Made by a program: the position numbers and the translations under genes | NCBI GenBank assembly: GCA_944989445.1 | Contig: CALYLW010000012.1 | Coordinates: 3,125,001 to 3,189,000, forward strand | DNA: 64,000 nt | From: Ampullaceana balthica | Taxonomy: Eukaryota; Mollusca; Gastropoda; Lymnaeidae | Direction of reading: 5' to 3' | Shown: positions 11,446-23,161 of the stretch, one piece after another | Layout: each line of letters opens with the position of its first letter | How positions within the stretch are numbered: the first letter of the stretch is position 1 | Notes under the pieces: generated by a model | What the model was told of the DNA's origin: nothing | Databases searched by the model: none | What the model saw: the letters and a program-made list of their open reading frames with translations, nothing else

Positions 11446-12118
11446 ACCCATAATATGATAAGAACATGTGTCGTGGATGTCCTTAAGGTAAGTCATAATA
11501 TGATATGAACATGTGTCGTGGATGTCCTTAAGGTAAGTCATAATATGATATGCACATGTGTCGTGGATGTCCTTAAGGTAAGTCATAATATGATATGAAC
11601 ATGTGTCGTGGATGTCCTTAAGGTAAGTCATAATATGATATGAACATGTGTCGTGGATGTCCTTAAGGTAAGTCATAATATGATATGAACATGTGTCGTG
11701 GATGTCCTTAAGGTAAGTCATAATATGATATGAACATGTGTCGTGGATGTCCTTAAGGTAAGTCATAATATGATATGAACATGTGTCGTGGATGTCCTTA
11801 AGGTAAGTCATAATATGATATGAACATGTGTCGTGGATGTCCTTAATGTAAGGCATAATATGATAAGAACATGTGTCGTGGATGTCCTTAAGGTAAGTCA
11901 TAATATGATATGAACATGTGTCGTGGATGTCCTTAATGTAAGTCATAATATGATAAGAACATGTGTCGTGGATGTCCTTAATGTAAGTCATAATATGATA
12001 AGAACATGTGTCGTGGATGTCCTTAATGTAAGTCATAATATGATAAGAACATGTGTCGTGGATGTCCTTAATGTAAGTCATAATATGATAAGATCATGTT
12101 TCGTGGATGTCCTAAGGT
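11446..12118. repeat. 45-bp minisatellite, about 15 copies, open on both strands
   Basis: The unit contains CATAATATGATATGAACATG, GTCGTGGATGTCC and TTAAGGTAAGT. The period is exactly 45, so long ORFs result on both strands (for example 212 codons on minus, repeating a 15-residue unit). Left copies carry AAGGTAAGT and most right-hand copies AATGTAAGT, with TGATATG versus TGATAAG co-varying. This indicates two homogenised sub-blocks. No evidence of a real protein. Confidence 0.95.
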
Positions 12119-13440
12119 AAGACACACAAGTACATCGACTTCGTGGCACACTCACACACCTTAAACAACAAAAGTTGCCAGGGAAAGAGAAATTATCAAA
12201 GCCGTGTCCTTTTGATGTGTGTGTCGTCAACAGGAAAGGGCGGTGCAGGGGCGGTGGATTCTCCAGATTATAGCTAATCCTTCGGCAAACGTTTAGACTT
12301 GGCCGCCATTGTTCGGCTACGAACACCAGTTGCACGCAGGTTCACTTCTGGTCACATGCATTTCAAGATAATTCAACTGTGGAGGACTTGACCTGGCGGG
12401 CAGGGGAGGGAGGTGGGCGTGGGTAAATGACATAACGAAACATTTTCTATGTTACGGCGGGGATTCTGCTCCGCGGGCAGAGGCGAGTCTATCTTTCTAT
12501 TGACAAGGCTGGGCAAAGGGCAATATATCACTTAACAGAAGTGTGGCTAATAATAAAGAAAAAGAGAGTTCCTGTGTCTTGTCGCAGCTTCTACTGCAGC
12601 TATAAAACATGATTGTTAAACATATTTTTGTGGTATTTAAATATAAAAAAAAGAGCGAGACTTTTTTTTAATGAGAAAAGACAACTGCAAAATGTTAAAA
12701 TCTTTTGTTAAACGCGACTATTTCTTATTGCTGTTAGGCTTTCCTTTTCATACTCACACGCTATATATTTATCAAGAAAGGATTAAGGCTAAGGATGAAA
12801 ACAAATCAGGCTCGGCAGCGCCATTGCAAACTGAGGTCTAGAGATCGCGACTCTCGCTGTATTTACCAAACGTTTAACAATCATCGAGGGGGAAAATACA
12901 AATAATCAATCTTGGGACAAAATGCGTAATATGGGAATAAGTTTACGTGCAGGCATGCAGGGACAGCCCCTGGGCGGTCCCTTGCAGCGCAACCCGCTTG
13001 AGAAGCACTGCCGGATAGAACAATCGGGAGCGGAAACGTTGTCCCTGATTCACGCGGTAACTATGTGTTAATACTTGGCCGCGTAGTTATGATTTAGTGG
13101 CGCATAGACCGAGGCTCTGCCTGGATAGAAGGTAGAGAGAGGACCGACGCACACTCACACACGCAAACACACAAACACACACGTAAACAAGGGGAGAGGA
13201 GTTCGGAGAAGAGCAGACAGGTATATAAAGTTCAGGTATTTTGGTGTGTGCGTATTTTATTTTTATTTTAATGAATATTCTTAAAGGTATACGCCACTAG
13301 TCTCCAGAGATGGAAGGTGTGCTCATGGGAATTTTCAGACCGGCGTTTAGTAATTTAGTAGAAATATATTCAGTCACTCAATGCAAATTATAGCCATGTA
13401 GTAATGTGATCAACTAGGGGTTGTACGGCGCCCACTTGTT
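12119..13440. other. Unannotated DNA
   Basis: A mix of GC-richer (12360-12500, 12950-13050) and A/T-rich sequence. A CA-rich patch is at 13150-13185. No gene recognised. Confidence 0.4.
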
Positions 13441-13671
13441 TCAAAAGCCCAAGTAACTTATCCTTGTATGATAAATACCTAATATTAAACTTCCTGAAAT
13501 GTACACAAATACTATAATTGTTTGGGTAATTGACTTCATATAATATTTTACGGCGAGAAACACCACACGTTCTGTTAATCTCGAAACCAAAATGATACCT
13601 TTCTTTTTTAACTGCTATGGACTGTTGTACTATGTCCCTCAGCGTTACGGAGTAAGTGACTTGGGCTTTTA
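13441..13671 (+). repeat. Interspersed repeat family A, copy 2
   Basis: It begins TCAAAAGCCCAAGTAACTTA and ends AAGTGACTTGGGCTTTT, which forms inverted ends with the start. The left 80 bp closely match the copy at 9972. Just upstream GGGGTTGTACGGCGCCCAC resembles sequence next to the inverted copy near 62570, so the family may extend further left. Confidence 0.65.
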
Positions 13672-14248
13672 TTATATTAGATTATTTCTGATTGTAAAAA
13701 TGCTCATACTGAAGCTGGTTCTTGGCAAAGCTAAATACGACCCCATAGTTACATAACACGTTCACTCACCCTCTTCCCCAAAAGTATATATCACAAATAT
13801 TTTGCACGAACTTTGGCGCCTTCCAAATCTTGCGTAAGGAACGGATGTAACAAATTCAATACCTTTCTTCGGTGGTGGGTACGCAGGCAAGAAGAGGGTG
13901 TGTATGATTGTGCGTGCGAAGAATAGAGAACGGGGGGGGGAGAAAGAGGAGTCAGGGAGGGAGGGAGAAATGGACGGAGAAAGTGGGCATAGGGAAAGCG
14001 GGGATCGACAGGTGGAGGAGAGAGGGAGAGGGAGAAAGATAGAGGGGAGGCAGAAATAGTGAAGAAAGAAGTCGAGGGTGAGGGACAACGAAGAGAAAGA
14101 GAAGGGAGTGGGTGAAGAGAGAAAGAGGGTAGAGACAGAAGGGGAGCGAGGGAGGCGGTGGTGAGAGAGACGGGGGATGAGGGCGAGAGTGCGATATTTA
14201 GATTATGATAAGCAACATTTTTCAGTCTGCACAGGTTATATAGGCGTA
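13672..14248. other. Unannotated, with a purine-rich tract
   Basis: 13926-14185 is almost purely A/G on the plus strand (GGGAGGGAGGGAG, GAGAGAGAGA). It yields long pyrimidine-encoded minus-strand ORFs of Ser/Pro/Leu that should be ignored. Confidence 0.7.
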
Positions 14249-14368
14249 GATTGATACAATCAACATGGCGCAGATTGATACAATCAACATGGCGCAGATT
14301 GATACAATCAACATGGCGCAGATTGATACAATCAACATGGCGTAGATTGATACAATCAACATGGCGTA
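14249..14368. repeat. 24-bp minisatellite, 5 copies
   Basis: Copies of a unit built on GATTGATACAATCAACATGG start at 14249, 14273, 14297, 14321 and 14345. Each unit holds the imperfect palindrome TTGATACAATCAA. Confidence 0.93.
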
Positions 14369-15115
14369 GCGATGAAGTCACAATCAAATAACGGATAACC
14401 AGATTTGAACGGAATGTATGTCACTTATTCACTCGTCAATGGACCATCACACGCGGTAACATAATGAATCACCCACATGATTTAGCCGTCATCTCTATAC
14501 ACGTGTATGTTCTTGTATCGAATTGGTCCGTAGTCCCCCCACCCCCAGCCCAAATGGAAAGTCCACACGATACCATGTCCACGACTAATCCCAATGTGAC
14601 GTCAACAGGCGGATTTAAGGACGAGTACTCAAGCTGATATCCTAGACGCCGATGCGACATGGAGTTAAGTCCGCGGGTCAGTGGTAGCAGGCTAAGAGTG
14701 CGGCCGTCCCACGGGAGTCCCACAAACCCACCAGGACATGTGATATTCAATGACGGTCAACGACGTAGCCAGATAACGACCGGGGGGGGGGAGGGAAGAG
14801 AGGGAGAAAATACCACATTGTTAATTGTTATATGGGATTTTTTTTGGTACCAAGTGTAAATGATTATAGAAGATGTTTTAAACAAAGTGTAAATGGTTAC
14901 AGTAAATCACGTAAATGCAGTTTCAATGGTTACAGTGGATCTTACAAATAATGACCATTAAAATGAGGCTAAAAAACTCGCATGCCAAATCATGGTTCGG
15001 AGACATGCAGACCTCCCAACCCTCCCAACACGAACAGTCCAACGTTGAAGACACGAGAATGGGTGATGCTACATGTCTTCAAACTTAAAACCAATATTTT
15101 ATTGTTAAATCCTTT
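14369..15115. other. Unannotated DNA
   Basis: It contains a run of ten G at 14782-14791. Overlapping ORFs at 14469-14859 lack recognisable features. Confidence 0.4.
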
Positions 15116-15563
15116 ATATTAACTCGTGGCGTCTGCTTGATGCCTTGATTGTTTGTTTGCCGAAAAAAAACTTTGGATCGATTTTTAGCCCACTTCCCCG
15201 TACGTTGGCGAGCTGAAAATGTGCAGGCAGGCTCGTGCCGATGATAAAAATGATGTATCAAAATTTCAGATCGATCGTATGTACTGTACTTATATTAATG
15301 AATTTTTAGATTATCTTTATTATCTCTATGTAACATGTTAACTTTTTGTGCTATAGTGTGCGTATTATATTAAACAACCTTTCCTGTCGCACAATAAGGT
15401 GCGTATTATATTGACAATGCTTTTTAAAAACATTCCCGATCTGTGCGCATTATATTAAACATGTTTTACGAGACATAAATAAAATGTCGTATTTTTGGAT
15501 TGTCTTGCGCTGCGTATTATAATCAACATTCTTTTAGTTATGTCTCGTATATAAAGGATTTAT
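15116..15563 (+). mobile_element. Non-autonomous TAAATCC(C/T)TTATAT element, copy 1
   Basis: The left end is TTAAATCCTTTATATTAACT and the right end is TATATAAAGGATTTATTG, an inverted repeat of about 14 bp. The interior holds GAGCTGAAAATGTGCAGG followed about 40 bp later by AAAATTTCAGATCGATCG, a core shared with copies at 24019, 43768 and 61489. Near the right end are several CGTATTATATT motifs. There is no coding capacity. Superfamily not assigned. Confidence 0.75.
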
Positions 15564-15714
15564 TGTCAAAAACTTGGTTTTTACGGTGTTTTTTTTATTG
15601 GTATTAATAAAGTTTCATGTTTATTTCATTAAACACTACGCATTCTAACAAACAAACCAACTATAAATACAAGTTATCTTAAAAGATGAGAACAGGATCG
15701 GGCTCTGTCTAAGA
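15564..15714. other. Unannotated spacer
   Basis: A/T-rich flank between the element and the next array. Confidence 0.5.
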
Positions 15715-16199
15715 ATGTATAGCATGGCTACCATAATTAACGACTGTGTCTAAGAACGTATACCATGGCTACCATAAGGAACGACCTTGTCTGAGAACGT
15801 ATAGCATGGCTACCATAATGAACGACTGTGTCTAAGAACGTATAGCATGGCTACCATAATGAACGACCCTGTCTCAGAATGATTAGCATGGCTACCATAA
15901 TGAACGACCCTGTCTAAGAATGTATAGCATGGCTACCATAATGAACGACCTTGTCTGAGAACGTATAGTATAGCATGGCTACCATAATGAACGACCCTGT
16001 CTGAGAACGTATAGCATGGCTACCATAATGAACGACCCTGTCTGAGAAGGTATAGTATAGCATGGCTACCATAATGAACGACCATGTCTGAGAACGTATA
16101 GTATAGCATGGCTACCATAATGAACGACCATGTCTGAGAACGTATAGTATAGCATGGCTACCATAATGAACGACCCTGTCTGAGAACGTATAGTATAGC
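15715..16199. repeat. 41-46-bp minisatellite, about 12 copies
   Basis: The unit contains AGCATGGCTACCATAATGAA, CGACC and TGTCTGAGAACGTATAG. Length varies by insertion of TATAG (GTATAG versus GTATAGTATAG). The right edge runs straight into the 16-bp array, which replaces the rest of a unit after TATAGTATAGCATG. Confidence 0.92.
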
Positions 16200-17205
16200 A
16201 TGTGTCTGGTGAGGCATGTGTCTGGTGAGGCATGTGTCTGGTGAGGCATGTGTCTGGTGAGGCATGTGTCTGGTGAGGCATGTGTCTGGTGAGGCATGTG
16301 TCTGGTGAGGCATGTGTCTGGTGAGGCATGTGTCTGGTGAGGCATGTGTCTGGTGAGGCATGTGTCTGGTGAGGCATGTGTCTGGTGAGGCATGTGTCTG
16401 GTGAGGCATGTGTCTGGTGAGGCATGTGTCTGGTGAGGCATGTGTCTGGTGAGGCATGTGTCTGGTGAGGCATGTGTCTGGTGAGGCATGTGTCTGGTGA
16501 GACATGTGTCTGGTGAGACATGTGTCTGGTGAGACATGTGTCTGGTGAGACATGTGTCTGGTGAGACATGTGTCTGGTGAGACATGTGTCTGGTGAGACA
16601 TGTGTCTGGTGAGGCATGTGTCTGGTGAGGCTTGTGTCTGGTGAGGCTTGTGTCTGGTGAGACTTGTGTCTGGTGAGACTTGTGTCTGGTGAGACTTGTG
16701 TCTGGTGAGACTTGTGTCTGGTGAGACTTGTGTCTGGTGAGACTTGTGTCTGGTGAGACTTGTGTCTGGTGAGACTTGTGTCTGGTGAGACTTGTGTCTG
16801 GTGAGACTTGTGTCTGGTGAGACTTGTGTCTGGTGAGACTTGTGTCTGGTGAGACTTGTGTCTGGTGAGACTTGTGTCTGGTGAGACTTGTGTCTGGTGA
16901 GACTTGTGTCTGGTGAGACTTGTGTCTGGTGAGACTTGTGTCTGGTGAGACTTGTGTCTGGTGAGACTTGTGTCTGGTGAGACTTGTGTCTGGTGAGACT
17001 TGTGTCTGGTGAGACTTGTGTCTGGTGAGACTTGTGTCTGGTGAGACTTGTGTCTGGTGAGACTTGTGTCTGGTGAGACTTGTGTCTGGTGAGACTTGTG
17101 TCTGGTGAGACTTGTGTCTGGTGAGACTTGTGTCTGGTGAGACTTGTGTCTGGTGAGACTTGTGTCTGGTGAGACATGTGTCTGGTGAGACATGTGTCTG
17201 GTGTT
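16200..17205. repeat. 16-bp satellite array, about 63 copies in sub-blocks
   Basis: The unit is GTGTCTGGTGAGRCWT. From left to right there are about 19 units ending GGCAT, about 7 ending GACAT, one GGCAT, two GGCTT, about 32 GACTT, then two GACAT. Because 16 is not a multiple of 3, three units (48 bp) encode a 16-residue period and all three minus-strand frames stay open. That explains ORFs of 449, 339 and 157 codons here; none is supported as a protein. Confidence 0.97.
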
Positions 17206-17699
17206 GACTAGCTGCACATTGCTATTGGTTTCATTGACATACTCAGATAAGATGAAAGTCTTACAATCAGCGACGAAATTGGAGACCCGGAATTTTCCCA
17301 AAAAACCGCCACGCCAACTCTCAACTCTCGTGCAAACTACATGCAATTCATTGATTTTTCTGACGCCTCGATCTGTCCTCGTTGAACAAGATTTAACTGC
17401 ATGTTGATAGTTCATGCATGTTTAAATCAAGGGCCGGTAAGCCATAAAATAAAACTCACTCCTTTAACACGCCCCCCACACACACACACACACAGACAAT
17501 TAGAAAAAAAATACGTATATTTATTAGGAAACTGCTTGGTTCATTACAACATAGTGGCATTAACCTAAGGACAAAAGGCCCCAGCAATTCAATCACAACA
17601 AAGCGTCATAGGACAAGAGACAGCAGATCATTAATCCAAATAGATTCCTATACATATTTTTAAAAAAAAGACGTAAACAATAAGCCACTAAGAGAAAAC
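17206..17699. other. Unannotated DNA next to the satellite
   Basis: A minus-strand open stretch (17206-17415) feeds into the satellite ORF. It lacks clear splice sites and I do not call it. A CA run is at 17470-17493. Confidence 0.4.
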
Positions 17700-17795
17700 G
17701 GCTATAACAGGACACCCGTCCACCCGGCTGTAACAGAACAGCCGTCCACCCGGCTGTAACGGGACAGCCGACAACACGGCTACGACAGGACAGTC
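17700..17795. repeat. Short minisatellite of about 29 bp, 3 diverged copies
   Basis: Copies of CCCGGCTGTAACAGAACAGC with substitutions. Confidence 0.8.
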
Positions 17796-18784
17796 GGCCA
17801 ACACCCCAGAATAACAGCCAGGTAGCCACAACTACACCGGCTTGTCACTGGACGAGCCAATCGATAGCAGCAAATCAAACTGGTATTTTCTGCACAGGTA
17901 GCCACGGGTTGTGGGCGTCTGGTCGATAGCGAGATGGACGAGGGAAGCAGCGTTAATAAAATGATTAAAAATTAACAGGACAAACTCCTTGGAATGACAG
18001 GCAGCATGGCGGCCAGGGGAGGGGAGGGGCGCCTGTGTGCGGGGAGGGAAGGGATGGGCGTTGGTTGTTTGGGGCGAGTCGGCGTTTGGGAATTTGTCAG
18101 CAATATGTCTTACTTAGCATTGGGCATTGAATATTTTCATTTAAGATGGTGTAGCCCTTCGCGAAGTCAGCTTTAGTGGGATTTAGAGTCGCCATGGTGG
18201 GAGGGAGTGAGGGAATGCTAGGGGAGGGGGTGAGGGAGTTCGGTCGGAGGTTGCGAGGGAGTATGGTGGGAGGGGGCGAGGGTGTGCAGTGGGAGCGAAT
18301 GCAGTGGAAGGGAGTGGGTTGGGCTATGGGAAGAGGAGAGGGTGCCGTGGTGGGAGTGACGGAATGTTACAGGAAGGTCCAGGGGGTGGTGAGGGGGTGT
18401 TTGGGGAAGGGAGCACCATGCGGGTGGCGAGCGAACGTTTAGGGAGTACCATGATAGGAAGGATGTTACGCTGAACCGACGAGGGCGTGTGGGGATTGGC
18501 GCGGGAGGACTTCTGGGTAGCCTTTCAACATTCCAGCAACCGTTTAAAATAGACCTGGTCACACAACAAACAAGCGGTGTTGAACTGACCGAATGCGGGA
18601 CTAGCAAGCAGGCCAGTCTGGCTGTAAAGCTAGGTCTCAAATTTAATTATCTTTCACGCACCGATCTTTATAGCCTGGAAGCAGGGTCGGCCATTCCGTA
18701 ACCATGGTGATTGTTTAGGGCAGCCGAGTTCGATGTGTTGTTTTTTCCTGCGTGGGCTTAGATTGGAGCCGAGACGCTTTCAAT
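17796..18784. other. Unannotated, G-rich on the plus strand
   Basis: 17994-18440 is dominated by GGGAGGGAGTGAGGG-like sequence, and its ORFs are compositional. No gene seen. Confidence 0.5.
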
Positions 18785-18789
18785 AATTC

Positions 18790-19345
18790 AACGGTCTATA
18801 AAACAGGGTTTGTGAGGCATGGATCTCCGTTATCAACTGTCTATAATAAAACAAGGTTTGTGAGGCATGGATCTCCATTATCAACTGTCTATAATAAAAC
18901 AAGGTTTGTGAGGCATGGATCTCCGTTATCAACGGTCTATAAAACAGGGTTTGTGAGGCATGGATCTGTGTTATCAACGGTCTATAAAACAGGGTTTGTG
19001 AGGCATGGATCTCCGTTATCAACAGTCTATAAAACAGGGTTTGTGAGGCATGGATCTCCGTTATCAACAGTCTATAAAACAGGGTTTGTGAGGCATGGAT
19101 CTGTGTTATCAACGGTCTATAAAAGAGGGTTTGTGAGGCATGGATCTCCGTTATCAACGGTCTATAAAACAGGGTTTGTGAAGCATGGATCTCCGTTATC
19201 AACAGTCTATAAAACAGGGTTTGTGAGGCATGGATCTGTGTTATCAACGATCTATAAAACAGGGTTTGTGAGGCATGGATCTGTGTTATCAACGGTCTAT
19301 AAAACAGGGTTTGTGAGGCATGGATCTCCGTCATCAACTGGTGAT
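18790..19345. repeat. 45-bp minisatellite, about 12 copies, open on both strands
   Basis: The unit contains GTCTATAAAACAGGGTTTGT, GAGGCATGGATCT and CCGTTATCAAC (or GTGTTATCAAC). Two early units have an extra 3 bp (TATAATAAAACAAGG). The period keeps 200- and 193-codon ORFs open on the two strands; they are repeat artefacts. Confidence 0.95.
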
Positions 19346-19633
19346 TGCAGAAATTGATCACATGCGTATGTTTACATGCATCACAAAAGCGTGTCGAATA
19401 AATGAGGGGGGGGGACGACCTGCCAATGCGAAGGAGGTCAAATGAGTGAATAACTGCGTCGCTTAAGGACGCCCATTAGACAAGTGAGAGGGCCACTTAT
19501 GAAACAACAATCATATTTAAAACAAACACTTAAGAATTTTCTAAATCGCTATGCGTTCGAATCTTGTCCAGAATGAAATTCGGAGTCGGGAAATTATCTA
19601 GTTCGGTTCTTCATAAAACAAATACAGTTATTC
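19346..19633. other. Unannotated flank
   Basis: Nothing recognised except a G-run at 19387-19394. Confidence 0.45.
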
Positions 19634-19958
19634 ATCTAACGCTGTCATTCGTACAAGATGATGTTCCTGAAAGGTCCCGAAAGATAACAGCAGGGCTAGG
19701 CAGGCCTTAGATTGGAACCCCCAGGGCAAACGACAACCAGGGAGACCCAAGCGTATACATGGAGACGGAGCATGTTGGACGAGGCTGGAAGGACTGGGAA
19801 GAGCTGGGAAGAATTGAAGCGACTGGCAAGGGACCGTGTAGAGTGGCGAGCTTTGACAGAGGCCCTATGTTCCACAAGGAACTCAAAGGACAAATGATGA
19901 TGATGATGATCTAACGTTGTCATTCGTACAAGATGATGTTCCTGAAAGGTCCCGAAAG
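19634..19958 (+). mobile_element. 5'-truncated LINE 3' end with 50-bp target duplication
   Basis: A 50-bp direct repeat (19634-19683 and 19909-19958, one C/T difference) flanks an insert of about 225 bp. The insert encodes, on plus, part of the C-terminal end of a non-LTR retrotransposon reverse-transcriptase polyprotein: QPGRP-type motif, then SWEELKRLARDRVEWRALTE and ALCSTRN. It ends in a (GAT)n/(ATG)n tail. I see this arrangement as target-primed insertion of a severely truncated LINE. The duplication is unusually long but otherwise clean. Confidence 0.85.
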
Positions 19959-21885
19959 TGAAGCCAACACAACCAAACGCTGGCTGTCTATGGTGCCGCA
20001 AGGAACCACCACTGACTACTATACAACAAGGCAATTTGTCGCCGCGCGCCTAATTGAATCAAGACATCGCAAGAGGCGTGAGCCGTGGCTACCTGCCTGA
20101 TTATCGGCCTATCAGATTATCCTGTAGTGCGAACGCCACGACAAATCCCGTAGCATCGCGAGGGATCATCCCGTAATCTATCCATCAAACTCGACCCTCG
20201 GGCTGGACTCAAGTCTGATGGTAAAACGCCTCATCAGGGACACCCCGCGCCCGCACACAACTACCCCGTCCCTCCCCTCGACGAGTGACAAGGATTCGAT
20301 GACGTTTACCGTTGTCGGTTGTTGTTTTTTATTCCCCTCTTCTCACCCCCCCCCTCCATCAGCAAGTTCATGTACTTACGACAAACTAGAGTCCAGATCA
20401 ATAACAAAGCACCTGGGTACAGGTAGGTTAAGTGCTGAACCAGAGATTATTATTGTAGCCATTCAAGCCCGTGAACAATCCCACCGATTCATTAAAGATC
20501 ATTACGCTATCTGACAAGGTTTCTGACATAAAATATGCCTTGCATTTTGCAGCCCCTGTTGTCTTCAAAGACATTTCAATTGTGACTTGAAACAGCTCAC
20601 CAAGGAATAGTCGATAGACGAACGACGATGCGCGGACTTGCCATCTGTTACAGTTACTTGACAAAATAAGATTTTTTTGTACAAGAACAAGGTTACTGCG
20701 CCAAACCTACAATCAAATTCCAGGACTTTTCTATGAAATAAAAACAAAACATTCCACGACATTTATAATTAATGTTAAAGATGGTAAGTCACTTGCCATA
20801 AACAGATATCTCGCTATGGAGACACACTTGAATTCCGGAAGAATTAATTACAGCCGATGCGTCGGGTATTTAAAAAAAATTTGAACAATGCATTGCAACC
20901 CCAGGCACAAATCTCGCTAATTGTTATTAGTGGTCATTTACATTTTGAAAGGTCTTGGGCTTGGGGGTCACCAGTTGATCAATCCGACTTTAAGCCGCCA
21001 TGTTCCACACCATGCGCCAACCCCCTCCCCCCACACACATTTTACCCCCCCTCCCGAGCTAATCTAATAACCAAGATATGTAATTTCCTATAATATTTCC
21101 ATTGTAATAAGTTATATAATCTCCAATAACCTTAATGACCTGACACATTTTAGGGCAAATTTAAAAGTCAAATTTCCAAATCTGAAAATTGTCCACAAGA
21201 CAGCGACATTGTCCCGGGGGGAATTCTTTCATTCATGTATCATTAATGTCTTCATCTGAGAAGAAAGATCTAAATATATTTTTTTAATTAAAAAAACAAT
21301 ACAATGAAAACAACACATCTGACTTCTACTCGGTGTTGCTCAGTTGTGAAAGACCTGACCAAGAGGCGCTCAACCAATTTTCTCACGCCCCACCCCCCAC
21401 ACACACACTGTGGGCAAAGCTGATAACGAGAATCACCCTCCTCGCCAATAACAACTGATCTCAACCTGTGGTGCCACACACCACCAACTGGCTTAATACA
21501 CCTTTCAATGAGGTAATGGTATATAATTTAAAGAATAGGTAAACTAATTCAATTGGTTATTACTTATTACATGTTAATGTAATCATACGCAAGTCTGATA
21601 ACCCAGTACCGTGTTTCTCCAACCATTTGGAATGAAGAATACGTGTATCTAAAAAAAATTGATTAAAACTTTTTGTATACGATCAACAAAGCCCGTCCAA
21701 GGACGTTCCGCCACCGTTCGGTGGCATGTTGTAACTCCACTCCAACAGCCGTCTCGACCGGCATTACATGTGCATCACGTCAAAAATACTATTCATTATA
21801 GTTAAAATAAATAACTCGTAAAACAGAGCTTTTGACTATAAATCCCAACACGCATAACTCAAAATAAAGTCTTGGAAGAAATACT
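19959..21885. other. Unannotated DNA
   Basis: Mixed composition. C-runs lie near 20347 and 21020-21050, and poly-A/T tracts are scattered. No conserved protein segment recognised on either strand. Confidence 0.4.
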
Positions 21886-21940
21886 GCACCAAAAATAACT
21901 CGTTTTGAACGTCCCCGTAAGCGTGTTCAATATGATTGGC
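21780..21940 (+). repeat. Degenerate Helitron-like fragment
   Basis: The segment TGCACCAAAAATAACTCG with TTCAATATGAT at 21886-21935 matches the interior of the elements at 33329 and 54698. The 5' TC end and 3' hairpin were not found here, so the copy is partial. It overlaps a TATAAATCCC motif at about 21838, suggestive of mixed repeat debris. Confidence 0.5.
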
Positions 21941-22514
21941 TGTAGGAGCCATATGTGATTGAGGGACCAATCGCTATCGATGACCGCACGGAATGTTGCC
22001 TTTTATTCTATAGGAAGGATAAGGCATTTATGACGGTGAACATGTTTTGTCATGGAACCCGTTCTACCGTAGCTATCTCCCTCGTTGTCATCCTCCCATC
22101 TCTTCACATCTCTGTCCTCTTTCCCATGAATTTATGATACCTCCAAGTCCCACGTACTTCTCATCGCCCCAATGTACATTCATGACACGTGCCCCTCCCC
22201 CCACCTCCCCACCCCCGCGGTCAAACAAATCGTATCTAAGGTTCCAACAACCGAACACCGAACTTGTGGTTCGGCAAGTCAGCTCGCCCCGGCTGCTGGC
22301 TATCGGGATCGAACAGTTCAATCCTTGTGTACGAGGTTCGATCAGACTGCCGGGCCCCGTCAACCCAATCAGGGCGATTAGCGATCTGGGCGAGTCGTTA
22401 AGCTGTTATGTACCAAACTGACTACAAGGACAGCGGTGATAGGGCGCGACTGTCGGGGCCGCTGTAAACATGAGGGGCGCTGATCCCGTGGGCGTTTTTG
22501 ATCCTAATCGACTG
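21941..22514. other. Unannotated DNA
   Basis: ORFs lie on both strands at 22047-22421. One contains an imperfect palindrome (CCGAACACCGAACTTGTGG with TTCGG). No domain recognised. C-rich tracts at 22190-22215. Confidence 0.4.
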
Positions 22515-22693
22515 GTCAGTGTAAGATACACCTTTAGACTCAAGTACATGTGTGTTGGAGTCGCCGTGGTCGTCAGTGTAAGATACACCTTTAGACTCAA
22601 GTACTTGTGTGTTGGCGTCACCATGGTCATCGGTGTAAGATACACATTTAGACTCAAGTACTTGTGTGTTGGAGTCGCCGTGGTCGTCAGTGC
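22515..22693. repeat. 57-bp minisatellite, 3 copies plus partial
   Basis: Units with GTGTAAGATACACCTTTAGA and CTCAAGTACTTGTGTGTTGG recur at 57-bp steps (22515, 22572, 22629). The reading frames across it are artefacts of a period divisible by three. Confidence 0.92.
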
Positions 22694-22777
22694 AAACGGG
22701 TGCAATGATCAATCGTCTTTGTAGAAGTAAAAGAGTTTAATAAGTCAATGTTTGAAGCCAAGATCTGCAGAATCTTG

Positions 22778-22897
22778 AACACAAGATTTAGATGAATATC
22801 AAACACAAGATTTAGATGTATATCAAACACAAGATTTAGATGTATATCAAACACAAGATTTAGATGTATATCAAACACAAGATTTAGATGTACATCA
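22778..22897. repeat. 24-bp minisatellite, 5 copies
   Basis: Copies of AACACAAGATTTAGATGTAT plus ATCA start at 22778, 22802, 22826, 22850 and 22874. Confidence 0.93.
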
Positions 22898-23161
22898 AAC
22901 TATTCCCAAAATGTTTGAGTTAGAAATTAAAATGACTGATTATACGATGACTGTCAGGTCATGGTTATAATATTATTGGAATTATTGACATTATATTTTC
23001 TAATGTATATTTAGTGTAATAGTAAGGGAAAAAATAAAATGATACTCTTTCCATTGATTTTCTGTTTACAAGTTTGTGTATCTTAAATGTATGTATGTAT
23101 TTAGGTATGTACGCAAGTGAATGCATATCTATTCTGTCTCAATATAGAATCTTCAAATATG

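Noticed and set aside
11443..12081. 212-codon ORF repeating KDIHDTCSYHIMTY
   Set aside because: Product of a 45-bp minisatellite open on both strands.
13762..14387. Ser/Pro/Leu-rich minus-strand ORFs of 108 and 198 codons
   Set aside because: They come from a purine-rich tract plus the 24-bp array.
16066..17415. 449-codon minus-strand ORF of repeated HQT/SPDT/LTRH units
   Set aside because: It is the translation of a 16-bp satellite. All three frames are open and no start, splice or conserved domain supports a protein.
22047..22421. 124-codon plus-strand ORF
   Set aside because: Proline/serine-rich from C-rich DNA, overlapped by an opposite-strand ORF. No domain recognised.
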